NCBI RefSeq assembly: GCF_014218335.1
Contig: NZ_AP023367.1
Span: 1,179,501-1,243,500, forward strand
Length of the DNA stretch: 64,000 nt
Direction: 5' to 3'
From: Anaerocolumna cellulosilytica
GTDB taxonomy: Bacteria > Bacillota > Clostridia > Lachnospirales > Lachnospiraceae
Below, piece after piece: positions 52,230 through 61,659 of the stretch. Each line of letters begins with the position of its first letter. The stretch's first letter is position 1. Under the pieces are notes generated by a model, which made no database searches, was not told where the DNA came from, and saw nothing but the letters and a program-made list of their open reading frames with translations. The translations under genes were made by a program, and so were the position numbers.

Positions 52230-53363
52230 ATGTACAGGTTAATAGGCAGAGACGGCAATGCCAAGCGGGGAGAGTTTCATACTGTTCATGGTACGATTCA
52301 GACACCTGTTTTTATGAATGTCGGCACCGCTGCGGCTATTAAAGGCGCAGTGTCCACTATGGACTTACAGGGAATGAAGACACAGGTAGAATTATCTAAT
52401 ACCTATCATTTACATGTAAGACCTGGTGATAAGGTTATAAAGAAGCTTGGGGGACTCCACAAGTTCATGGTATGGGACAAACCCATTTTAACAGATTCGG
52501 GTGGGTTTCAGGTGTTTTCCCTTGCTGGTCTTAGAAAAATAAAAGAAGAGGGAGTTTACTTTAATTCCCATGTGGATGGAAGAAAGATATTTATGGGCCC
52601 GGAAGAAAGTATGCAGATACAGTCTAATTTGGCTTCTACAATAGCTATGGCTTTTGATGAATGTCCTCCCCATCCTGCAACAAGAGAATATATGCAAAAT
52701 TCTGTAGACCGTACCACTAGATGGCTGTTACGTTGTAAAGAAGAGATGACAAGGTTAAATTCTTTAGAAGATACAATTAACAAGTGTCAGATGTTGTTTG
52801 GTATCAATCAAGGGGGGACCTTTGAGGATATCCGTATCGAACATGCCAAGAGAATATCCGAACTGGATTTGGATGGTTACGCACTGGGGGGACTGGCAGT
52901 TGGGGAATCCCATTCAGAAATGTATCGTATCTTAGAGGAAACCGTTCCTTATCTTCCGTTGGAAAAGCCCACTTATTTAATGGGAGTAGGGACGCCTGAG
53001 AATATATTAGAGGCTGTTGAGCGTGGTGTGGACTTTTTTGACTGTGTGTATCCTGCCAGAAATGGTCGTCATGGACATGCCTACACCAATCATGGCAAGA
53101 TGAATCTAATGAATGCAAAGTATGAATTAGACAGCCGACCCATTGAAGAAAGGTGCGGATGCCCGGCTTGCTCTCACTACAGCAGAGCCTATATCAGGCA
53201 TTTGCTAAAAGCAAAGGAAATGCTGGGATTGCGTCTATTGGTTACTCATAATCTCTATTTTTATAATAGTATGATGGAAGAAATCAGAAATGCTATTGAA
53301 GCAAACCAGTATCAAAGCTATAAAAAATCTAAGTTAGAAGGCTTTGCCCAAGGTGAAGCATGA
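52230..53363 (+). CDS. tgt: Queuine/preQ1 tRNA-ribosyltransferase
   Basis: A 377-residue TIM-barrel transglycosylase: LTDSGGFQVFSL with the catalytic Asp at about residue 90, FGINQGGTFEDIR, ALGGLAVGE, DFFDCVYPARNGRHG with the second Asp, and the zinc site CGCPAC plus His in RLLVTHNLYFYN. It swaps guanine 34 for preQ1 in tRNAs. SD ACGGAGAAAG. It is followed closely by yajC, the usual order in Firmicutes. Confidence 0.98.
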   Translation: MYRLIGRDGNAKRGEFHTVHGTIQTPVFMNVGTAAAIKGAVSTMDLQGMKTQVELSNTYHLHVRPGDKVIKKLGGLHKFMVWDKPILTDSGGFQVFSLAGLRKIKEEGVYFNSHVDGRKIFMGPEESMQIQSNLASTIAMAFDECPPHPATREYMQNSVDRTTRWLLRCKEEMTRLNSLEDTINKCQMLFGINQGGTFEDIRIEHAKRISELDLDGYALGGLAVGESHSEMYRILEETVPYLPLEKPTYLMGVGTPENILEAVERGVDFFDCVYPARNGRHGHAYTNHGKMNLMNAKYELDSRPIEERCGCPACSHYSRAYIRHLLKAKEMLGLRLLVTHNLYFYNSMMEEIRNAIEANQYQSYKKSKLEGFAQGEA

Positions 53364-53390
53364 TTATATTAATTCATTCAGGAGGAATTT

Positions 53391-53735
53391 ATGAATAACC
53401 TTATTTTTTTAACAACTGGTGCAGACGCAACCGGAGCAGGTTACAGCTTACCAATGATGATTATCTGGATAGTATTAATGGGTGCTGTATTTTATTTTAT
53501 GGCGATTCGTCCCCAGAAGAAACAGCAAAGGGCATTAGAGGCTTTAATCTCAACCTTAGAACCAGGTGACAGCGTTTTGACTACCGGTGGATTTTACGGA
53601 GTTATCATTGATGTTATGGAAGAAGTTATTATTGTTGAATTCGGTAACAATAAAAACTGCCGTATACCAATGAAAAAGACAGCTGTTGTTGAGGTCGAAA
53701 AACCAGGTGCAGCACAGACTGAAAGCAGCAAATAA
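53391..53735 (+). CDS. yajC: Preprotein translocase subunit YajC
   Basis: A 114-residue protein: one transmembrane helix (MMIIWIVLMGAVFYFMAIRPQKKQQ) and a cytoplasmic SH3-like part (LEPGDSVLTTGGFYGVIIDVMEE). It binds SecDF in the Sec holotranslocon; secDF is 3.7 kb downstream. SD AGGAGG. Confidence 0.96.
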   Translation: MNNLIFLTTGADATGAGYSLPMMIIWIVLMGAVFYFMAIRPQKKQQRALEALISTLEPGDSVLTTGGFYGVIIDVMEEVIIVEFGNNKNCRIPMKKTAVVEVEKPGAAQTESSK

Positions 53736-53760
53736 TTAACAATAATAAATGTGCTTACTT

Positions 53761-53805
53761 AAAAAGCTGGAGAACCTTATATAAGAAAAAGGTCTCCGGC
53801 TTTTT
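53761..53805 (+). terminator. Terminator of tgt-yajC
   Basis: AAAAAGCTGGAGA and TCTCCGGCTTTTT pair (one G-T), with T run. Confidence 0.88.
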
Positions 53806-53844
53806 ATTAGCCCAGAACTATTTATTCCAGCAAGCTTTGCTAAT

Positions 53845-54699
53845 TTATAATCTGGCTCTAAGCTTTTCTAAGATTTCATAGGGAACCTTTAGATTGCCTC
53901 TGCCGGTACCAATCTGAATGTCCGGCTTATTTTTACCATGAAAATCAGAGCCACCGGTCATAGCCAAATCATATTTGTTGGCAATTCTGCGTATATGACC
54001 TTCATCAAAGCCTGTATTAGCCGAGTAGATTGTTTCCACACCATCAAGCCCATAATCTTTCAGATAAGCCACCATAGCTTCCACTTCCGGCAATGTGAAT
54101 TTATAGAGCAGAGGATGGGCTATAACAGCTAGCCCCCCTGCGGAGTGAATGAGTGATATAGCTTCCTCGGGAGACAGATATTCTCTGGGAACATAATAAG
54201 GAGAGTCATCATGTAAGTACTTTGTAAATGCATCCTGATTGGTTTTAACATAACCGTGTTCCACCATATACTTGGCAAAATGAGCCCTGGTTAAAACAGC
54301 ATCACCTTCAGCCTCTTTTAATTTGTCAACAGTAATATCTATACCAGCAGTTCTTAGATTGGCAGTCATTTTATGATTTCTTTCTTCTCTGCGTATTCTT
54401 GCCTGTTCAAGAGAATCGTATAGTTGTCCGCTGTTAGTATCTACGAATAAACCTAAAATATGGATATCTTTTTTGCGATAGGAAACTGAGATTTCTGTTC
54501 CGGGAATAATTTGTATAAAAGTACCTTCCTCTTTTAAGATATCTGATTCTTTATTTGCCTCTGGTATACCTGCCAATGTATCGTGATCAGTCAAGGCGAT
54601 AGCAGCTAGTTGTTTTTCAGATGCAAGTCTTACCACTTTGGCGGGAGACAGGGTACCATCTGAAGCACTGGAATGAACATGTAAATCAATATATTTCAT
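53845..54699 (-). CDS. PHP-domain phosphoesterase (RNase AM/TrpH-like)
   Basis: A 284-residue PHP protein: YIDLHVHSSASDGTLSP (metal-binding HxH), IALTDHDTLAG, the EISV stretch, VIAHPLLY and GGSDFHGKNKP. The family includes 3',5'-nucleotide phosphatases and the 5'-3' RNase AM (TrpH/YciV). Either activity is possible. It is transcribed alone against tgt-yajC. SD AAAGGAAA. Confidence 0.94.
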   Translation of the reverse strand: MKYIDLHVHSSASDGTLSPAKVVRLASEKQLAAIALTDHDTLAGIPEANKESDILKEEGTFIQIIPGTEISVSYRKKDIHILGLFVDTNSGQLYDSLEQARIRREERNHKMTANLRTAGIDITVDKLKEAEGDAVLTRAHFAKYMVEHGYVKTNQDAFTKYLHDDSPYYVPREYLSPEEAISLIHSAGGLAVIAHPLLYKFTLPEVEAMVAYLKDYGLDGVETIYSANTGFDEGHIRRIANKYDLAMTGGSDFHGKNKPDIQIGTGRGNLKVPYEILEKLRARL

Positions 54700-54951
54700 A
54701 GATTAATTTCCTTTCAGAATGATATTAAATAATAGGTTTAGGCTTTTGACACCCAAATCATATCAATTAAAAGCTCGTGCCGTTAACCCAATATTTCATT
54801 GAATTAAATCAATTCACTTAAGTTTGGTATATTATATCATAAAGTACATAAAAACCAAAATCCTAAATAGAAATAGTGTATTCTTTCATAATCAAGAATA
54901 TTAAAGATTCTGTCTTAATATATTACTATATAAATAAAGCGGAGGATTCAA
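54700..54951. other. Promoter region between the PHP gene and the SCIFF cluster
   Basis: 252 AT-rich bases. TATATTACTATATAAAT just before the SD GCGGAGGA holds -10-like words; no clear -35. No gene. Confidence 0.35.
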
Positions 54952-55326
54952 ATGGACAAAGTAATACACCGTGACTCTAAGGTTATGACAATTTTAAAAG
55001 ATTTATTGATTGCTTATATTGTAACCGGATTAATGCTTTTAATAGTAGCGTTTTTCATGTTAAAGCTGGATATATCGGGTGGCATTTTAAGTGGTCTGGT
55101 TATAGCAACCTATGTCTTGTCAGCCTTTGTAGGTGGTTTTCTATTAGGCAAAAATGCAGAGCAGAAGCGATTTATGTGGGGATTATTTATGGGTGCACTG
55201 TACTTTATTGTTCTAATATTAATCTCCATTCTTATGGATTCTTTTATGGGCTTAGAAGCGTCAAGAGCAATTAATGTATTCGTTATTTGTTTATTTAGCG
55301 GAATGCTTGGAGGAATGGTAAGTTAG
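54952..55326 (+). CDS. TIGR04086 family membrane protein
   Basis: A 124-residue protein with four hydrophobic helices; LLIAYIVTGLMLLIVAFFML and YVLSAFVGGFLLGKNAEQKRFMWGLFMGALYF are the family's characteristic parts. TIGR04086 proteins stand beside SCIFF genes in many clostridia. A part in peptide export or membrane anchoring is possible but unproven. First gene of the cluster; the SCIFF gene follows after about 100 bases. Confidence 0.88.
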   Translation: MDKVIHRDSKVMTILKDLLIAYIVTGLMLLIVAFFMLKLDISGGILSGLVIATYVLSAFVGGFLLGKNAEQKRFMWGLFMGALYFIVLILISILMDSFMGLEASRAINVFVICLFSGMLGGMVS

Positions 55327-55429
55327 GGAGAGGGGATGAGGATAAAAAAACTCTTTTCATATGATTTAATCTATGATATAATGACAGGTGACGTAAAAAG
55401 AGTATTAAGGAATAGAAGGAGGCAACCTC

Positions 55430-55570
55430 ATGAAACGTATCAAGACTTTAAATACAAGAAATTTAAAAGATACTATGAAAAAAGGCGGATGTGGCGAATG
55501 CCAGACTTCCTGCCAGTCAGCATGTAAAACATCCTGTACCGTAGGAAATCAGAGCTGCGAAAACCAATAG
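55430..55570 (+). CDS. scfA: Six-cysteine SCIFF peptide precursor
   Basis: A 46-residue peptide: leader MKRIKTLNTRNLKDTMKKGG, then a core with six cysteines at 21, 24, 28, 32, 36 and 43 (CGECQTSCQSACKTSC and SC near the end). This matches the family of six cysteines in forty-five residues (SCIFF), a ribosomally made peptide almost universal in clostridia. Its maturase forms Cys-to-Thr thioether bonds. ATG 55430 follows AGGAGG by seven bases. The mature product's function is unknown. Confidence 0.96.
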   Translation: MKRIKTLNTRNLKDTMKKGGCGECQTSCQSACKTSCTVGNQSCENQ

Positions 55571-55647
55571 TTTTAAAAGGTATACATAATGTCCTGGTAA
55601 CAGGTAATGTTAGAAACAAGCTACAATAGAGTTTGAAGAGTTTTATA

Positions 55648-55670
55648 AGCAGCGTCTTAAGGCCGCTGCT
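55648..55670 (+). promoter_or_regulatory. Hairpin between scfA and its maturase
   Basis: AGCAGCG and CGCTGCT form seven pairs around a nine-base loop; only a short T-rich tail follows. A partial terminator or processing stem here would give more peptide than maturase message. Confidence 0.5.
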
Positions 55671-55750
55671 TATTCATTGTGCAGGTTTTTTAAGAAAAAA
55701 GGCAGAGATTGCAATAACCTGATTTTCTTATAGATAGAAGGGAGATTACA

Positions 55751-57241
55751 TTGATTCACCAATATAAAAATAACGGTTTTAACATTGTACTGGATGTAAA
55801 CAGCGGAATGGTACATGTTGTAGATGAACTGGTTTATGATATGATAGCTTTGTATGATGCAGCAGATAAGGATAAAGCTATGGATTTAGAGTCCGCCAAA
55901 GCGGATATTAGGCATAAAAATGAAAATCATTTTATTTCAGAAGCTAAAAAAGAGGAAATTAAAAAGGAAATACTGAAACGTTATAGTCAGTCCTGCTACA
56001 AGGAGCTCTTTAGCGAAAAGGCAAATGAAGCAGATGTACTGGAAGCTATTAATGACGGGTTTTCTGATATAGAGGAATTAATCGGTGACGGGTCTTTGTT
56101 TACAGAGGACATTTACGAAACATATATAAAGGATTTTAAAGCCCGCAGTACAGTAGTAAAGGCTTTGTGTCTGCATATTGCCCACGACTGTAATCTGGCA
56201 TGTCGTTATTGTTTTGCTGAAGAGGGAGAGTATCACGGAAGAAGAGCACTTATGAGCTATGACATTGGAAAACAGGCTCTGGATTTCCTGATACAAAATT
56301 CAGGTAATCGCAGAAATCTAGAGGTGGATTTCTTTGGTGGTGAGCCTTTAATGAACTTTGACGTTGTAAAACAATTAGTGGCTTACGGAAGAGAACAGGA
56401 AAAGATTTATAATAAGAATTTTCGTTTTACCTTGACTACAAATGGCATTTGGTTAACAGATGAGATTATGGAGTTTGCCAATAAGGAAATGAGCAATGTC
56501 GTGTTAAGCATTGACGGACGTAAAGAAGTCAATGACTTGATGAGACCTTCCCGAAATGGAAAAGGCAGCTATGATGTAATTGTGCCTAAGTTTATTAAGT
56601 TTGCAGAAAGCAGGAAGCAGACAAATTATTATGTAAGAGGTACTTTTACTCATAATAATCTGGATTTTTCTGAAGATGTTAAACATCTGGCAGAACTGGG
56701 ATTCAAGCAGATTTCTGTTGAACCGGTAGTTGCCGCAGATGGTGAAAGCTATGCAATCCGGGAAGAGGATATTGAAAAGATATATGAAGAATACGATAAA
56801 TTAGCGCGTTATATGATTGAGAGTAAAAAAGAAGGAAAAGATTTTAACTTCTTCCACTTTATGATAGATTTATCGGGAGGACCATGCGTTGCAAAACGTT
56901 TGTCCGGCTGTGGTTCGGGCACGGAATATCTGGCTGTAACCCCTTGGGGAGATTTGTACCCTTGTCATCAATTTGTCGGGGAAGATGAGTTTCTATTGGG
57001 AAATGTGTACGATGGAGTGAAACAAACAGCTTTAAGAGAAGAATTTAAGTGCTGTAATGTGTATTCGAAGGATAAATGCAGGGAATGTTATGCTAAGTTC
57101 TACTGCAGCGGAGGTTGTGCAGCTAACTCCTTTAAATTCCATGGAAGTATTAATGATGCCTATGACATAGGTTGTCAATTACAAAGAAAAAGAGTGGAAT
57201 GCGCAATAATGCTAAAAGCGGCAGAAGCTGCGGAGGAATAA
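55751..57241 (+). CDS. scfB: SCIFF radical SAM maturase (thioether-forming)
   Basis: A 496-residue radical-SAM/SPASM enzyme. The N-terminal about 95 residues form a RiPP-recognition-like region. CNLACRYC (CxxxCxxC) at about 147-154 binds the SAM cluster. The SPASM part has CGSGTEYLAVTPWGDLYPCHQ and CCNVYSKDKCRECYAKFYCSGGC with many cluster ligands. It installs thioether links in the SCIFF peptide. Start is TTG 55751 after GGGAG. It lies 180 bases downstream of the peptide gene. Confidence 0.95.
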   Translation: MIHQYKNNGFNIVLDVNSGMVHVVDELVYDMIALYDAADKDKAMDLESAKADIRHKNENHFISEAKKEEIKKEILKRYSQSCYKELFSEKANEADVLEAINDGFSDIEELIGDGSLFTEDIYETYIKDFKARSTVVKALCLHIAHDCNLACRYCFAEEGEYHGRRALMSYDIGKQALDFLIQNSGNRRNLEVDFFGGEPLMNFDVVKQLVAYGREQEKIYNKNFRFTLTTNGIWLTDEIMEFANKEMSNVVLSIDGRKEVNDLMRPSRNGKGSYDVIVPKFIKFAESRKQTNYYVRGTFTHNNLDFSEDVKHLAELGFKQISVEPVVAADGESYAIREEDIEKIYEEYDKLARYMIESKKEGKDFNFFHFMIDLSGGPCVAKRLSGCGSGTEYLAVTPWGDLYPCHQFVGEDEFLLGNVYDGVKQTALREEFKCCNVYSKDKCRECYAKFYCSGGCAANSFKFHGSINDAYDIGCQLQRKRVECAIMLKAAEAAEE

Positions 57242-57451
57242 AAATAAAGAATCAATAAACAATAATAAGATGAGTAAGTACTGGTGTAATTGTCAGTCAA
57301 GAACAATTACTAATAGGACACAAGTTGAATGAAATCCTTACCAGCCGGCATGGATTATTTAGGCAGAGGCACACAGTGTTTCTATTAATAACAAAGTTTT
57401 AGATGATTGCAAAACAATTATTTAAATAACAATGTTTAGAAGAAAGGAGAA

Positions 57452-57480
57452 TATGATGTATTTTTGATTAATACATCATA
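57452..57480 (+). promoter_or_regulatory. Hairpin enclosing the secDF start codon, with a four-residue upstream ORF
   Basis: TATGATGTAT (57452-57461) and ATACATCATA (57471-57480) form ten perfect pairs; the nine-base loop contains TTG 57464, the secDF start. SD AAAGGAG (57443-57449) serves the ATG pair at 57453/57456, which opens a tiny frame (MMYF, or MYF) whose TGA overlaps the TTG (TTGA). Terminating ribosomes could re-initiate on secDF. Confidence 0.55.
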
Positions 57481-59641
57481 CAAGATTATCATGAAGGATA
57501 AAAGTCAAGGATTCATAAAACTACTGTTATCACTTATCATAGTCGCAGCATTGGGAGTAGTTGCCTTTGTCGGTATCGGTTCTAATAATACCGGCAGTTT
57601 AAAAGATATTAAATTAGGACTTGATTTAGCAGGTGGCGTCAGTATTACTTACGAGGCAGTGAAAGAAAATCCCACCAAAGAGGAAATGGCTGATACGGTT
57701 TACAAATTGCAAAAACGTGTGGACAATTATAGTACGGAATCAGCCGTATACCAAGAGGGAGGAAATCGTATTAATGTTGATATTCCGGGTGTAACCGATG
57801 CCAATGAAATTCTCTCACAGCTAGGCAAGGCGGGGGCACTGGAATTTAAGGATGAGGCTGGCAAAGTTTTATTAAATGGAGCAGACATTAAAACTGCTGA
57901 GGCTGGCGTTTATCAAAAGCAATCTATGGGAAATGAATATGTGGTACAGCTTACCCTGACACAAGAGGGAGCTGATAAGTTCAATAAGGCGACAACTGCA
58001 AATGTGGGTAAGAAGATTTCAATTTACTATGACAAAGAATTAATCAGTGCACCAAATGTTAAAGAGGCTATAGCCGGCGGAAAGGCCTCCATAAGCGGAC
58101 AAGCATCCTTTGAAGAAGCACAGGAGCTGGCTTCTATAATTCGAATCGGCGCACTTCCGCTAGAATTAAAGGAAATTCGTTCCAATATTGTTGGTGCTAA
58201 ATTAGGCGCGGAGGCAATTCATACCAGCCTTTTAGCAGGTGTAATCGGTATTATAATGGTCATATCGTTTTTAATCATTGTTTATCGAATACCTGGGCTT
58301 GCTTCTAGCATAGCATTGCTTTTTTATGTTACAATCGTGCTCATTTTACTGAATGTACTTGATGTAACTTTAACGCTTCCGGGAGTTGCGGGTATTGTAC
58401 TATCCATTGGTATGGCAGTCGATGCCAATGTTATTATCTTTACTCGTATAAAAGAAGAGATTGCAACTGGAAAGACTGTAAAGTCTTCGATAAAGATCGG
58501 TTTTCATAAAGCGTTATCAGCAATCATAGATGGTAATGTAACCACTCTTATAGCAGCAGCAGTCCTTTGGTTAATGGGCTCTGGAACTGTCAAAGGCTTT
58601 GCACAAACACTGGCAATTGGTATCATTGTTTCCATGTTTACCGCATTGACGGTAACCAGATTTATTTTAAATGCACTCTTTGCGATAGGACTTAATAAAG
58701 AGGGGATGTATGGAACTGCAAAAAATATAAAAACAATTTCTTTTATACGAGGTCGAATCGGGTTTTTTGCTTTTTCTATAATACTAATTTTAGTTGGAAT
58801 CGGAGCTTTAGTTGTAAATAAAAGAGCAACTGGTGAGATTTTAGCGTATGGTCTTGATTTTAGGGGTGGTACTTCAACAACGGTTACTTTTAATGAAGCT
58901 TTGCCGGAAGGCATTAATACGGAGCTAACAGAGTTGGTTACTGGTGTTATTCGTGATCCGGGTGTTGAAATATCACAAGTGAAAGATTCTAATGCAGTTA
59001 TTATTAAAACGAAAGAATTAACCTTAGATGAGAGAACAGAAATTTCTGATAAGCTGGTGAAAGAGTATAAGGTTGATAAAGACCTCATTACAACGGAAAG
59101 CATCAGTGGTACGGTCAGTGATGATATGAAGAAGGATGCCATAATGGCAGTCGCAGTGTCTACCTTATGTATGCTGTTGTATATCTGGATACGCTTTAAA
59201 GACATTCATTTTGCCACCAGTGCGGTACTTGCTCTTTTACACGATGTGCTTGTTGTTTTGATGGTATATGCCGTTTCCCGAATAACGGTTAACTCTACCT
59301 TTATCGCCTGTATGCTGACAATTGTTGGTTATTCCATCAATGCAACTATTATCATATTTGACCGCATCCGTGAGAATATGAAAGAAAAATCGTCGAAGGT
59401 CACCATAGAGGAAGTAGTAAACAATAGTATAACCCAGACCTTGACCAGATGTATCAACACATCCTTGACCACCTTCATTATGGTGTTCGTACTGTTTTTA
59501 TTTGGTGTGGAATCTATTAAGGAATTCGCTATACCGCTGATGGCGGGTATTGTATGTGGTGCTTATTCTTCTATCTGTATTACAGGAATACTATGGGCTA
59601 CTACTAAGAATAGATTGTCTAAAAGAGCAGTAGTTGATTAA
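57464..59641 (+). CDS. secDF: Fused protein translocase subunit SecDF
   Basis: A 725-residue fusion of SecD and SecF. TM1 is at about 20-40, then the SecD extracytoplasmic P1 domain, with LGLDLAGGVSITYE near residue 50. Five helices follow (250-400; VAGIVLSIGMAVDANVIIFTRIKEE). The SecF half (from about 430) has LDFRGGTSTTVTF and VGYSINATIIIFDRIREN with the conserved Asp. It uses the proton motive force to complete export. TTG 57464 is the first codon; ATG 57491 in frame has no SD. Confidence 0.95.
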   Translation: MINTSYKIIMKDKSQGFIKLLLSLIIVAALGVVAFVGIGSNNTGSLKDIKLGLDLAGGVSITYEAVKENPTKEEMADTVYKLQKRVDNYSTESAVYQEGGNRINVDIPGVTDANEILSQLGKAGALEFKDEAGKVLLNGADIKTAEAGVYQKQSMGNEYVVQLTLTQEGADKFNKATTANVGKKISIYYDKELISAPNVKEAIAGGKASISGQASFEEAQELASIIRIGALPLELKEIRSNIVGAKLGAEAIHTSLLAGVIGIIMVISFLIIVYRIPGLASSIALLFYVTIVLILLNVLDVTLTLPGVAGIVLSIGMAVDANVIIFTRIKEEIATGKTVKSSIKIGFHKALSAIIDGNVTTLIAAAVLWLMGSGTVKGFAQTLAIGIIVSMFTALTVTRFILNALFAIGLNKEGMYGTAKNIKTISFIRGRIGFFAFSIILILVGIGALVVNKRATGEILAYGLDFRGGTSTTVTFNEALPEGINTELTELVTGVIRDPGVEISQVKDSNAVIIKTKELTLDERTEISDKLVKEYKVDKDLITTESISGTVSDDMKKDAIMAVAVSTLCMLLYIWIRFKDIHFATSAVLALLHDVLVVLMVYAVSRITVNSTFIACMLTIVGYSINATIIIFDRIRENMKEKSSKVTIEEVVNNSITQTLTRCINTSLTTFIMVFVLFLFGVESIKEFAIPLMAGIVCGAYSSICITGILWATTKNRLSKRAVVD

Positions 59642-59740
59642 TTGAGAGTATGTATGCCTACTTATGCCTGGCAGCAATGCCTTGTGTGGGTAGGTATTTA
59701 CTTTTATGAGGATAAATTGTTTTAGAAAGGTCATAAAGTA

Positions 59741-61570
59741 ATGGAAAAATGGGTACTAAAGAATTACAAAGAAGATTTTAATTCCATTATGGAGAGACAT
59801 AATGTAAGTGAAGTAATTGCCAGGCTAGTAACAAACAGAAAACATACCGGTGAAGACAGAATTAAACAATACTTAAACCCAATGCTTGACAACTTACATA
59901 ATCCCATGGATATGAAAGATATGGAAAAAGCCAAAAATCTTTTGGTGCAGAAACTAAAAGAAAAGAAGAAAATCCGCATTGTAGGAGACTATGATGTAGA
60001 TGGAGTTACTTCCACTTATATTCTATACCAGGCTCTTCTTCGCTGTGGTGCCGTTGTGGATTATGAAATACCTGACCGTATCAAAGACGGTTATGGTATT
60101 AATATAAATATTATACAAGCGGCCTATGACGAGGGGATTGATACTCTGTTAACCTGTGATAATGGTATAGCGGCTTTAGACCAGGTGGCAAAAGCCAAGG
60201 AGCTTGGCATGACGGTAATTGTAACGGATCACCATGATCTTCCCTACCAGGAGTGTTCAGTAGAAGACGGTAGTCTGTCGGATCCTATGGTTACTGTCTG
60301 TGATGAGGAGTTAAAGATTTACCGAAGGCATATTGTGCCGCCTGCCGATGCAGTAGTCAATCCCAAACGGCCGGATTGCTCCTATCCTTTTAAAGGGTTA
60401 TGCGGTGCCGCAGTGGCATTTAAACTGATACAGGTTCTCTATGAAGCGTTCGGCATTGAGAAAGAGGAGACCTTTTCTTTCCTTGAAATTGTTGCTATAG
60501 CGACTGTGTGTGATGTAATGGATTTGGTTGGTGAGAACAGGGTCTTTGTAAAACACGGACTAAAACAACTAAAGAAGACGAAAAATTACGGTCTTTGCGC
60601 ATTAATGGAAAAGAATAATATCCATCTCTTAAGTTTGTCCGCATACCACCTAGGCTTTATTATAGGGCCTTGTCTTAATGCTTCCGGAAGACTTAGTACA
60701 GCCAAAAAGGGGCTAGAGTTGTTATTAGCCACAGACTCTGGTAAGGCAGAGGCATTAGCAATCGAGTTAAAGAAACTGAATGATTTGCGAAAAGAAATGA
60801 CAGCTAAAGGTGTGGAGCAGGCAATTGAACAGGTAGAAATTGCAGGTATGTCTAAGGATAAGGTATTAGTCGTTTACTTAAAAGAATGCCATGAAAGCCT
60901 TGCCGGAATCATTGCTGGCAGATTAAAGGAACGATATAACAAGCCTGTCATTATACTCACAGCCTCTGAGGAAGGGGTAAAAGGTTCCTGCCGCTCCATT
61001 GAAGCTTATAATATCTTTGAAGAGTTGTCAAAATGCAGGGAGCTCCTGACTAAATTCGGAGGGCATCCAATGGCGGCAGGACTTTCATTAAAGGAGGAGA
61101 ATGTTGATATACTAAGAACCTCTTTAAATAGTAATACGATACTTACCGAAGAGGATTTGATTCCTAAAGTGTCCATTGATATTGTATTGCCTTTTGGTTA
61201 TCTTAATGAGAAGTTAATGGAAGAGCTTGAGATTTTAGAGCCTTTTGGTAAAGGTAACAGTAAGCCTGTATTTGCAGAGAAAAATGTAATTATTAGAAAA
61301 GCCGCAATCCTTGGTAAGAATAGTAATGTACTAAAATTTTCACTTGTTAATACATACGGAAGATCCATGGAGGCATTATATTTTGGAGATGTATCGGGAT
61401 TTCAGGAAGAAATAATTAAGAATTATGGGAAAGAAGAGCTTGATAAGATGTTCCAAAATCGGGAAACCAGTGTAAGAATGTCTATAACCTATTATCCTGG
61501 TATTAATGAATACGGCGGAAATCGCACGATGCAGGTCATCATTCAAAACTATATGTTGTCAAAAAGATAA
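59741..61570 (+). CDS. recJ: Single-stranded-DNA-specific exonuclease RecJ
   Basis: A 609-residue DHH-superfamily nuclease: DYDVDGVTSTYIL at about residue 81 (metal ligands), LTCDNGIAA, VTDHHDLP at about 160, NPKRPDCSYPFKGLCGAAVAFKL, and in the DHHA1 part GGHPMAAGLSL. The C-terminal OB-like domain follows. It degrades 5' single strands in recombination and mismatch repair. SD GAAAGGT, ATG 59741. Confidence 0.96.
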   Translation: MEKWVLKNYKEDFNSIMERHNVSEVIARLVTNRKHTGEDRIKQYLNPMLDNLHNPMDMKDMEKAKNLLVQKLKEKKKIRIVGDYDVDGVTSTYILYQALLRCGAVVDYEIPDRIKDGYGININIIQAAYDEGIDTLLTCDNGIAALDQVAKAKELGMTVIVTDHHDLPYQECSVEDGSLSDPMVTVCDEELKIYRRHIVPPADAVVNPKRPDCSYPFKGLCGAAVAFKLIQVLYEAFGIEKEETFSFLEIVAIATVCDVMDLVGENRVFVKHGLKQLKKTKNYGLCALMEKNNIHLLSLSAYHLGFIIGPCLNASGRLSTAKKGLELLLATDSGKAEALAIELKKLNDLRKEMTAKGVEQAIEQVEIAGMSKDKVLVVYLKECHESLAGIIAGRLKERYNKPVIILTASEEGVKGSCRSIEAYNIFEELSKCRELLTKFGGHPMAAGLSLKEENVDILRTSLNSNTILTEEDLIPKVSIDIVLPFGYLNEKLMEELEILEPFGKGNSKPVFAEKNVIIRKAAILGKNSNVLKFSLVNTYGRSMEALYFGDVSGFQEEIIKNYGKEELDKMFQNRETSVRMSITYYPGINEYGGNRTMQVIIQNYMLSKR

Positions 61571-61583
61571 GTCTCATGTTACC

Positions 61584-61659
61584 TTTTCCACAGGTGGTTT
61601 GGATAAAAGTCCTGCAAAATGTGGATAGGACAACCTAAAAAATTACGATGTGTGGATAA
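61584..61659. promoter_or_regulatory. Cluster of three DnaA boxes
   Basis: TTTTCCACA (61584-61592), TGTGGATAG (61620-61628) and TGTGGATAA (61651-61659) match the TTWTNCACA box, or its complement, at 9, 8 and 9 positions, spaced about 30-36 bases apart just after recJ. The flanking sequence is AT-rich. Such clusters titrate DnaA in Bacillus. Confidence 0.6.

Noticed and set aside
58504-59205. A 233-residue minus-strand frame inside secDF
   Set aside because: It is antisense to conserved SecF helices, with no SD and no recognisable domain.
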